A stretch of 24,909 bases of DNA from Planctomycetota bacterium (GTDB lineage Bacteria; Planctomycetota; MHYJ01; WSZJ01; JACPWG01), in contig JACRIP010000541.1 of NCBI GenBank assembly GCA_016220045.1, positions 1-24,909 on the forward strand. The letters run 5' to 3'. Position 1 is the stretch's first letter, and each line of letters begins with the position of its first letter. Below are positions 15,039 to 21,805 of this stretch, in pieces. A model generated the notes under the pieces. It did not search any database. It had not been told where the DNA came from and saw only the letters and a list, made by a program, of their open reading frames with translations. The position numbers and the translations under genes were made by a program.

Positions 15039-16580
15039 GTGACGAAGCCCCGCGCCAAAGCCTCGGCCGCACCGAAAGCCAGGACGGACCGGCAGATGAT
15101 GGAGCTGGCCATCCAACAAATGAAGCTCTCGGTCGCCGAGCGCGGCAAGAACAACCCGCTCGTCGGCGCTGCCATCCGCCTGCCGGATGGCAGCGTGCAC
15201 GGGGCGCATCGGGCTCACTTGCGCGACGGCGCTCACGCCGAGCACTCGCTCCTTGACCACAAACTCATCCAGACGGACCTGACGGGGTCCCACCTGTTCG
15301 TGACGCTGGAGCCATGCGGCCCAGGGTCCCGCGGCGACCGGGAGAAACCTTGCGCGGAGCGCATCGCCGAGGCCCGCGTGAGCGAGGTGTGGTTTGGGAT
15401 CCAGGACCCGCATCCCCGGGTCGACGGCCGAGGCCTCGCCTACCTCAGAGAGAAGAAGATTTTTGTCCGTCAATTCGACCCTGACCTCCAGGAGGTCATC
15501 CGCGCGGAGAACGCCGATTGGCTGGCCGCGGCGATCCAGGCTGCCGGAAAGCACCAAGCCGGAGTGTCCGGTGAACTGTTCGACCGGGTCTTCCTGAAGG
15601 CGACGGTGGCGGATCTGTCGACCGCAGCCCTCAACTTTTACCGCCGCCAAAAGCGGATCAAGCACACTGTCGATTCGCCCGGATTTCGGCTGCACCTCCA
15701 CGACATCGGGGTCCTCGACGGCGCCGGCATCGACGCGCACCTGACCGGATTCGGCGTCATCCTCTTCGGCAGCAAGCCGCGTCGCTTCGTGCCCCAAGCC
15801 GGCCTCAACGCCGTGATCCACGTCTCGGACGAGCTGGAGATCCCGCAACGCTTCGACAGCCCCGCCCTCCTCATCCCGGACCAGGTCGAGGAATGGCTCA
15901 AGAAGAACTTTCCGGATGCCGAGAGCCGCGACCACATGGTGCGTCAGCCCATCGAGCGATTGCCCTACAAGGCGATCCGCGAGGCCGTCATCAACGCGCT
16001 CGTCCATCGCGACTACACCGGCAAGGACTCCAGCAAGGCCAAGTGCCACCTCTCGGTCACCGATGACGAGATCGCCGTCAAGAGTCCGGGAGGTCCGGCC
16101 CCGCCGGTCACCTTGGCGGAACTGACCGCGCTGGACGCCGGCGTCTACATGCGCAACACGGGCTTGGTCTACTACTTCGCCGAGGTCGACCTCATGGAGG
16201 AGCAGAATCTCGGCATGAAGACGTTCAAGCTCCTGCCGAAGAGCGGGTACCCGCTGCCGGCCTACTCGTTCGCGAGTGGGCTCCTGACGTTCACCATCTT
16301 CCGGTCGTCCGCTGCCGCCGCGGAGGCCAAGGTTGCTACTGCCTTCGCGGGCCTGAGCGACGAGACGCGATCGTTGATCGGTGGCGAACACGAGAACGGC
16401 TGGGTCTTCCTCGCTCCCCGCACCGCGATTACCGCCCTCGAGTATGCACGGGCGATCGGCGTGACCGAGCGAACCGCGCAACGACACTTGCGACACTTCG
16501 CCACGCTGGGACTCATCGAACGAGTAGGCGCGGCGCGCGCGACCGGCTATCGCATCCTCAGACCACGGTCCAGACCCTGA
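15039..16580 (+). CDS. RibD-type deaminase fused to GHKL-like ATPase module and winged helix
   Basis: From the GTG at 15039 the protein has 513 residues. Residues 17-150 are a zinc deaminase domain: HAE at 66-68, TLEPC at 89-93 and a second PC at 104-105, then the DPHPRVDGRG loop and YLREKKIFV, as in the RibD deaminase half and its relatives. Residues about 185-440 match the part of AlbA_2 proteins behind the Schlafen-like domain: LTGFGVILFGSKPRRFVPQAG, the N-box-like AIREAVINALVHRDY (about 310-325) and MRNTGLVYYFAEVDLMEEQNLGMKTF. The AlbA domain itself is missing, with the deaminase in its place. Residues about 470-505 form a winged helix (GVTERTAQRHLRHFATLGLIERVG). GTG 15039 has AAGGTGG before it; a GTG at 14937 overlapping the HNH stop (GTGA) is the alternative. 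Likely a sensor or regulator that modifies a nucleotide or base; substrate unknown. Confidence 0.8.
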   Translation: MTKPRAKASAAPKARTDRQMMELAIQQMKLSVAERGKNNPLVGAAIRLPDGSVHGAHRAHLRDGAHAEHSLLDHKLIQTDLTGSHLFVTLEPCGPGSRGDREKPCAERIAEARVSEVWFGIQDPHPRVDGRGLAYLREKKIFVRQFDPDLQEVIRAENADWLAAAIQAAGKHQAGVSGELFDRVFLKATVADLSTAALNFYRRQKRIKHTVDSPGFRLHLHDIGVLDGAGIDAHLTGFGVILFGSKPRRFVPQAGLNAVIHVSDELEIPQRFDSPALLIPDQVEEWLKKNFPDAESRDHMVRQPIERLPYKAIREAVINALVHRDYTGKDSSKAKCHLSVTDDEIAVKSPGGPAPPVTLAELTALDAGVYMRNTGLVYYFAEVDLMEEQNLGMKTFKLLPKSGYPLPAYSFASGLLTFTIFRSSAAAAEAKVATAFAGLSDETRSLIGGEHENGWVFLAPRTAITALEYARAIGVTERTAQRHLRHFATLGLIERVGAARATGYRILRPRSRP

Positions 16581-16581
16581 G

Positions 16582-16671
16582 TATCCCGACACCTGTCGGG
16601 ATCCGTGACGGGATTTCCGGCTGCAGCGCCCCTCGACTATCCCGACAAGAATCGCGACACGTGTCGGGATA
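16582..16671. promoter_or_regulatory. Cluster of four TATCCCGACA half-sites
   Basis: A near-perfect dyad, ATCCCGACA-CC-TGTCGGGAT (16583-16602), starts 2 bp after the deaminase-ATPase stop. A second pair, TATCCCGACA (16638-16647) and TGTCGGGATA (16662-16671), follows with a 14-bp spacer and the perfect 12-bp palindrome CGACACGTGTCG (16655-16666). Two bases between the first arms suit a protein operator better than a hairpin. It could equally be a dispersed repeat or a transcription block between convergent genes. Confidence 0.5.
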
Positions 16672-16728
16672 CTTTCCCGGAGATCTCTGCTCACCCCCGC
16701 GGGGGAGGGCGATGCGTGCCGGTGCGGT

Positions 16729-16838
16729 GCGACCCGGATGCCGTCTGTACGCACCATGCCTGCGATCTCGATGACCCGCTCAAGATCGAGACGCGACGGT
16801 GGCGAAAGGAGGGGATCGACGAGTGCCGCAGGGTCTAG
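16729..16838 (+). pseudogene. Decayed duplicate of part of the HNH gene
   Basis: This 110-bp stretch aligns without gaps to 14546-14655, inside the HNH-like gene. Shared blocks are GCGACCCGGATGC, GATCTCGATGACCCGC and ATCGACGAG. At protein level, DLDDPRKLEMRRWRRELIDE corresponds to DLDDPLKIETRRWRKEGIDE, after which the copy meets a stop. No CxxC or His motif is present, so it cannot be a working nuclease. It lies in the 305-bp gap between the convergent deaminase-ATPase and HEPN genes, where I see nothing else apart from the half-site cluster. Confidence 0.65.
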
Positions 16839-16885
16839 AGAGCGGTTCCGGCCCGTGTGCCCAGGACACTTGGCTGCGCCCCCGA

Positions 16886-17977
16886 TCACTCGACCGGGTC
16901 TGGGGGCAGACCGTCCGGGATTGACGGCTTTGATTGTGTGTCGGAAAGGACTTCGTGAATCTTCTCTCGCGAAATCCCCGCCGCAATTCGACAGCGCAGG
17001 TATCGCCTCAGCGCACGACGCACGAAGTCCTCCAGAACGACATACTCGTCGTAGAGCTGAGAGAATGGCCTATCGATGGGGGTCCCACTCGGACGGTATC
17101 TGCCATGTACATAGCCACAGCGGACATCATATCGCCCCTCCAGCATTTGCATCGCCGAATCCCTGGACGCAGGTTCCGCAGTGAAAGCTGCTGCGGTTCG
17201 CACCAGGTACTTTGTGCTTGCACCGTGGATGTTCTTTCCGAACATGGCCTCCAAGGCGATCCAAAGGTCGATCTCGCGATCAACTGTACTTCGGGTGTTG
17301 GCTTGGACGAAATGCGAGGCCGCGACGAAGCAGTCATCAGCCCAAGCACCATAACCGTCGAGCAGGGGATGCCAGAGGGCGTCAGCCAGTTTCTTCAGGG
17401 CAAATCCTGATACTGGGTCAAGGCGCCACACGAACCAGTCCGGCGGCGAGGTGCCATGCCACTCAGGGCTCGTTCCAAACCGGGACCTACGTGGATCAGT
17501 GACCTCGAAGTAGTACTCTCTGACCGGCTCGACATGCCCATGACGGACCAACCGAAGGAGCAGGTGTGTCAAGTAGGTGCGGCCATCCCAGAAATCTGTC
17601 TTGCCATTGCGGATCGTATTCGTAATCTCTGGCCCATGGCCAAAATCGGTGGCCCAAAGCGTTGTCAGAGATTCCGGATCGTCGCTTGGCTTGGCGGCGT
17701 CCCATCTGGGGGCGAGGGTGGTGCGCGTTGAGCGAGACCCATCCACATACTCGGTGATCACCCTGGCAACCTTGGACGGGAAGGACGACCAAGCGGCGAT
17801 CTCATCCTCGGTGAAGTGGGTGAGCGAAAAGGGCAGCAGTGGAATCGGCACTGCCTGATCTGCCTGGATTCCCGTCCAGAAAGTGACCAGTTTGCTCACC
17901 CGGGCAGGTTCGTTACGTAGGTCAGCCATCTCGTCAACATCCGCGCGATTCGAGGACGGTCTCCGCTTGGGCTTCAT
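16886..17977 (-). CDS. HEPN-domain protein (Apea-like), putative RNase effector
   Basis: HEPN domains are helical RNase modules common in toxins and abortive phage defence; catalysis uses an Rx4-6H motif. This 363-residue protein has RCGYVHG with Arg286 and His291 (R-x4-H) in the expected C-terminal helix. It is preceded by DREIDLWIALEAMFGKN and followed by the long helix EYVVLEDFVRRALRRYLR, matching the Apea-like HEPN layout. The N-terminal 200 residues have no motif I recognise and may sense the trigger. The frame is open upstream into the LexA-like gene. I chose the ATG at 17977 because AGGAGGT lies 16 nt before it and the protein character changes there; an ATG at 17930 is the alternative. 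It is 52 bp behind the LexA-like gene and probably the last gene of the hsdRSM operon. RNase activity is inference. Confidence 0.75.
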   Translation of the reverse strand: MKPKRRPSSNRADVDEMADLRNEPARVSKLVTFWTGIQADQAVPIPLLPFSLTHFTEDEIAAWSSFPSKVARVITEYVDGSRSTRTTLAPRWDAAKPSDDPESLTTLWATDFGHGPEITNTIRNGKTDFWDGRTYLTHLLLRLVRHGHVEPVREYYFEVTDPRRSRFGTSPEWHGTSPPDWFVWRLDPVSGFALKKLADALWHPLLDGYGAWADDCFVAASHFVQANTRSTVDREIDLWIALEAMFGKNIHGASTKYLVRTAAAFTAEPASRDSAMQMLEGRYDVRCGYVHGRYRPSGTPIDRPFSQLYDEYVVLEDFVRRALRRYLRCRIAAGISREKIHEVLSDTQSKPSIPDGLPPDPVE

Positions 17978-18029
17978 TCGCCTGGGTGTCGCTACCTCCT
18001 CCGCTTCATCCAGACCCGCCTCCGCACTA

Positions 18030-18602
18030 CTACGCCGCGCCCGTCCGCTGCCAGCGAGCGACTTCCGCGCCGAGCCGGCGCGCGAGTTCGTCGGCCGCGT
18101 CGGCCGAAAGACCCGCCTGACGCGCGGCATCCGCCGCCGCGCACGCCGCACGATCGACGGCGCGCGCCCGTGCGTCTTCGTCCACCGCGCCGCTGTCCGG
18201 GTCGACCGACGGGACCAGCGGAACCAGCGCATCGAGCACGGCCACGCACGCCGCCGCGGCCACGTCTGCGGCACAAGCCGTAGGCGCTGCCGGACGCGCC
18301 GCCGAGCGCCCCGCAGGTCCGCGCGGCGCCGGCCCGCCGAATTCGCCGTCGGGCAGGAGCACCGCCGGGACCACCACCCGCAGCGTCCGCGCCGCGCCCG
18401 GCACGCGCGTCAGCAGCCCGTTGCGCTCCAGCATCTTGACCATCGAATTCACGCTCGGGGCCGTCACCCCAAAGTGCGCGCCGATCTCCTCAAAGGAGGG
18501 CGCAATCCCCCGGCTCGCCGTGTAGCGGTGGATGAAGGATAGAAACTGCCCCTGCCGATGGGTCATCCGGGGGACCGGGGGCTGTGGGGGCTGAGGGGTC
18601 AT
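18030..18602 (-). CDS. LexA-type winged-helix DNA-binding protein lacking the peptidase domain
   Basis: Residues about 13-78 match the LexA DNA-binding domain: MTHRQGQFLSFIHRYTASRG, then PSFEEIGAHFGVTAPSVNSM and the KMLERNGLLTRVPGAARTLRV wing. LexA would continue with a self-cleaving S24 peptidase with Ser and Lys. Here the remaining 110 residues are a Pro/Gly linker and an Ala-rich acidic helix without such motifs, so it cannot respond to RecA in the LexA way. The ATG at 18602 overlaps the hsdM stop (ATGA). A second Met at 18566 (MTHRQ) starts directly at the domain. The position between hsdM and the HEPN gene suggests control of the operon, perhaps of the HEPN gene. Target sites cannot be read from the sequence. 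Confidence 0.78.
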   Translation of the reverse strand: MTPQPPQPPVPRMTHRQGQFLSFIHRYTASRGIAPSFEEIGAHFGVTAPSVNSMVKMLERNGLLTRVPGAARTLRVVVPAVLLPDGEFGGPAPRGPAGRSAARPAAPTACAADVAAAACVAVLDALVPLVPSVDPDSGAVDEDARARAVDRAACAAADAARQAGLSADAADELARRLGAEVARWQRTGAA

Positions 18603-20104
18603 CGTTCGCTCTCCTCCTGCTGCTTCAATTCCTCCGCGATCGACGTGAACTGGTCGAGCGCGGTCTGCAGGTCGTCCGCGATCTCCTGCGCCAGCACGTC
18701 CGGCTCCGGCAGGTCGTCCGAGTCCTCCAGGCTCTGGTCACGCAGCCAGAAGAGATCCAGGCTCAGCTTGTCCCGCTTCGTCAGCTCCTCGTAGTCGTAC
18801 GCGCGCCAGCGCCCAGCGGGGCTCTTCTCGCTCCACGTCGCCTTCCGGGTGTGGCGGCTCCCGGGCTGGTAGCACGCGACGAATTCGTCCAGATCCGACC
18901 GCTGCAGCGGATGCTCCTTCAGCGTGAAGTGCAGGTTCGTACGCAGGTCGTAGACCCACAGCTTCCGGGTCCACGCCGCCTCCTGCGCGGGCTTCGCGTC
19001 GAAAAACAAAACATTGGCCTTCACGCCCTGCGCGTAGAAGATCCCGGTCGGCAGCCGCAAGAGCGTGTGGACGTCGCACTGCTTGAGCAGGTTCGTCCGC
19101 ACCGTCTCCCCCGCCCCGCCCTCGAAGAGCACGTTGTCCGGGACGACGATGGCGCAGCGGCCGTTGATCTTCAGCAGCGTGCGCACGTGCTGCAGGAAGT
19201 TGAGCTGCTTGTTCTTGGTCGTGGTCCAGAAATCCTGCCGCTCGTAGGCGGTGTCTTCCTTCTCGAGGTCCCCCTCCTCGTTGACCACCGCGATGCTGCT
19301 CTTCTTGCCGAAGGGCGGATTCGTCAGCACCATGCTGAAGCGCTCACCCGGGTCGCCGGCCAGGCTGTCCACGCCGGAGCGGATCGGGCAGGGGTCGGCG
19401 GCGATCCCGTGCAGGTGCAAGTTCATGATGCACAGGCGCGCGGTGTTGGGGACCAATTCCCAGCCGGCGACGAGGCGGGTCCGCAGGTGCTTCTTCTGGT
19501 CGGGGTCCAGCTCCTTGCCATGGCGCTCCGCCACGAACTTGTGCGCGGCCAGCAGGAAGCCGCCGGTGCCGCACGCCGGATCGCACACGGTTTCGTCCGG
19601 CCCCGGCCGCATGACGTCCACGATCGCCTTGATGAGTTCGCGTGGGGTGAAATACTGACCCGCGCCCTTGGGCGACTCGGCGGCGCTTTTCGCGAGCAAT
19701 CCCTCGTAGATGTCGCCCTTGACGTCGGCCTCCATCGAGGACCACTTCTCGGGTTCGATGAGGTCCACGATCAGGCGCTTGAGGGTGGCCGGGTTCTGGA
19801 TGTCCTGCCGCGCCTTCTTGAAGATCTCGCCGAGCATGCCCTTCTTCTTGCCCAGCTCCTCGAGAATGCGCCGGTAGTGGAGCTCCAGCTCGGCGCCCTC
19901 GCGCGCGAGCAGGCTCTCCCAGCCCAGGTCCTTGGGGAGGATCGCCGGCCGATTGAAGGGCGGCTTGGTCATCTCGTCGGCCATCTTCAGGAAGAGCAGG
20001 AAGGTGATCTGCTCGGTGTAGGCCATGTAGGAGAGCCCGTCGTCGCGGAGGACGTGGGCGAAGTTCCAGGCCTTGTTGACGATCTGCTGGCTGTCGTTGG
20101 GCAT
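18599..20104 (-). CDS. hsdM: Type I restriction-modification N6-adenine methyltransferase subunit
   Basis: HsdM methylates adenine in the bipartite target chosen by HsdS and forms the M2S core of the type I complex. The 501-residue protein, of normal length, has the HsdM N-terminal helical domain (IVNKAWNFAHVLRDDGLSY and LLFLKMADEM). SAM-binding motif I follows (DPACGTGGFLLAAHKF, about residue 172) and then the catalytic motif IV, TNPPFGKKS (near residue 256). FTPRELI just before motif I is also typical. The ribosome site AGGTGATT precedes the ATG at 20104. It follows hsdS after 51 bp and overlaps the LexA-like gene by ATGA. No damage is seen, so it should be active. Confidence 0.95.
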   Translation of the reverse strand: MPNDSQQIVNKAWNFAHVLRDDGLSYMAYTEQITFLLFLKMADEMTKPPFNRPAILPKDLGWESLLAREGAELELHYRRILEELGKKKGMLGEIFKKARQDIQNPATLKRLIVDLIEPEKWSSMEADVKGDIYEGLLAKSAAESPKGAGQYFTPRELIKAIVDVMRPGPDETVCDPACGTGGFLLAAHKFVAERHGKELDPDQKKHLRTRLVAGWELVPNTARLCIMNLHLHGIAADPCPIRSGVDSLAGDPGERFSMVLTNPPFGKKSSIAVVNEEGDLEKEDTAYERQDFWTTTKNKQLNFLQHVRTLLKINGRCAIVVPDNVLFEGGAGETVRTNLLKQCDVHTLLRLPTGIFYAQGVKANVLFFDAKPAQEAAWTRKLWVYDLRTNLHFTLKEHPLQRSDLDEFVACYQPGSRHTRKATWSEKSPAGRWRAYDYEELTKRDKLSLDLFWLRDQSLEDSDDLPEPDVLAQEIADDLQTALDQFTSIAEELKQQEESER

Positions 20105-20155
20105 TGGGCGGAATCACCTACTGGGGCTTCGATATCGATCCCGTATGTCGATCGC

Positions 20156-21805
20156 CTAGTGGCGTCCGGGGCGCGGGGACCGCGCCCCTACCTCCGGAAC
20201 GGTCGAAGGGGTAGGGGCGGGGTTCCCCCGCCCCGGGGCTGCCTGGAGGGGACGGATTCCCGATGGGCCTCGCGGCGAGGCGGCGAGCCGGGCTGCCTGG
20301 ATGCGCGCGAGGAGCTGGTCGGCCGGCTCGTCGGTAGGATCCTGGGGAACGAGCTTGCCCTCGAAGGCGCGCTTGAGGATCGACTGGCGGAGGCGGGCGG
20401 CGCGGGTAAGCTGGGCGCGGACTGTCTGATCGATCTTGTCGGCGACGGAGAGCCGCCGCCCCACCTCCTCCATGATACGGGCCTGTTCGATTGCCGGTGG
20501 CAGAGGGAATGGCGAACTCTCGAACTTCTCAAGCGTCAGGTGGGCGATGTTGGTCGTGATGGAAGCGAGGCGGCGGAACAGGCCGGACTTCACATGCGAG
20601 CGGAAGACGATCTGGGCGAACTCGGAAGCGGGGCCGACTTTGACAGGCCGAAAGCGATGCAGCGTCTTCTGGAAGCACAAGCCGTCGATCCCGCCACGGT
20701 AGATTGCGCTCTGTCCGACCAGTTCCGGGCTCTGGCCCTCGCTGATGAGAATGTCACCGGGATCGAGCCGGTACTTCGCAGAATGCACCGGATCGAAGTC
20801 CATCGCGTCGACGTCGGATAGGTCGAGCCGATCATCCTTCACGTTGGCACAGCGCAGGTACGGGCGTGACCACAGCCCGGTGAGATATTGCGGTGCTCGC
20901 TGCCGGCCAAGCAGCACATCGCCAACAGTCGCAACTGTCGTCCCGCACCACCCCCTCGGCAAGTCGGGGAGCCCGGTCGTGTCGGGCGCGGCGGGCTCCT
21001 CGTACTTGTCCTGCCAGTTCTTGGGCGGGGTCTTGCTCGCGGCTTTGAACTTCGCGAGCTGGTCGGCCTCCCACCTCTTGCGACGCTCGACCAAAATGCG
21101 TTCGAGTAGCTTGCTCGCCGGCTCGACGTCGTGGTGCCGCTCGCGCCACGCCGCGGTGAGCCTGCCTTCGACGGCGGCCTTGAGGACCGAGGCTCGGTAG
21201 CGTTTGAGGTTCGCCTTCACCCGCTCCAGCGCCGCGACGCCGGCGTCGAGGTCGGAGAAGAGCTCCTCGATCATCGCGACGATTCGACCCTGCTCATGCA
21301 GCGGGGCGATGACCAGGGGGACGGTCTGGGCGAGGGTCTTGCTCGCGATGCTTGCCTGATTGACATGGTTCACACAGCGGTGCCGAAAATAGCCGCGCAT
21401 CCACAAGTAGTGGAGTTGGTGGGCCACGAATCGAGGGACGAGCTCTCGGGGCATCCGAATCCGGGTCATGTGGTTGGAAAAGGCAAACCCGTCTCCGCTG
21501 AGGATTGCGGTCGTTTTGCCGACCAAGGCGGGGCTGTTGGTGTTGTTGAAGAGCACATCGCCCATCGTCAGCCTCTGTCCGTTCGCTGCAGGCACATACT
21601 TTACCTGGGCCAGATCAAGCCGTCCCTGGCGATCGATGTTCATCGGGCGCAGGTGCGGAGTGCCTACGCCCTCCTCGTTGTGCTCACCACTCGGGAATCC
21701 CGGCTGGATGTCAACAGCGACTTCCCCAATGTACGTGGCAATCCACCCCCTCGGTGCCTGGGCTAGATCCAGGGGGTAGTGTTGGCCGCCGTTGATCTCG
21801 CTCAT
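20156..21805 (-). CDS. hsdS: Type I restriction-modification specificity subunit
   Basis: HsdS holds two target-recognition domains that read the two halves of the DNA target. The 549-residue protein shows TRD1 (about residues 15-180), a central helical spacer (IVAMIEELFSDLDAGVAALERV, then LKAAVEGRLTAAWRE), TRD2 (about 285-430) and a second spacer (ARIMEEVGRRLSVADKIDQT, then ILKRAFEGKLVPQDP). The conserved PLHEQGRIV and PPAIEQARIM entries to the spacers are intact. It is longer than usual (400-450). The final 40 or so residues are Pro/Gly/Arg-rich and encoded by two opposed palindromic repeats at 20168-20234, so the natural C-terminus probably lay near LLARIQAARLA. The ATG overlaps the hsdR stop (ATGA). 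Target sequence cannot be predicted. Confidence 0.94.
   Translation of the reverse strand: MSEINGGQHYPLDLAQAPRGWIATYIGEVAVDIQPGFPSGEHNEEGVGTPHLRPMNIDRQGRLDLAQVKYVPAANGQRLTMGDVLFNNTNSPALVGKTTAILSGDGFAFSNHMTRIRMPRELVPRFVAHQLHYLWMRGYFRHRCVNHVNQASIASKTLAQTVPLVIAPLHEQGRIVAMIEELFSDLDAGVAALERVKANLKRYRASVLKAAVEGRLTAAWRERHHDVEPASKLLERILVERRKRWEADQLAKFKAASKTPPKNWQDKYEEPAAPDTTGLPDLPRGWCGTTVATVGDVLLGRQRAPQYLTGLWSRPYLRCANVKDDRLDLSDVDAMDFDPVHSAKYRLDPGDILISEGQSPELVGQSAIYRGGIDGLCFQKTLHRFRPVKVGPASEFAQIVFRSHVKSGLFRRLASITTNIAHLTLEKFESSPFPLPPAIEQARIMEEVGRRLSVADKIDQTVRAQLTRAARLRQSILKRAFEGKLVPQDPTDEPADQLLARIQAARLAASPRGPSGIRPLQAAPGRGNPAPTPSTVPEVGARSPRPGRH
20168..20234. repeat. Inverted pair of GTAGGGGC-type palindromic repeats inside the 3' end of hsdS
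   Basis: Copy 2 at 20168-20191 reads GGGGCGCGGGGACCGCGCCCCTAC, which begins GTAGGGGC on the minus strand. Copy 3 at 20211-20234 begins GTAGGGGC on the plus strand and ends CGCCCC. Each is itself a palindrome; they are 19 bp apart in opposite orientation, a BIME-like arrangement. They sit between hsdS and hsdM and could form a stable mRNA structure between the two coding regions. Confidence 0.7.
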
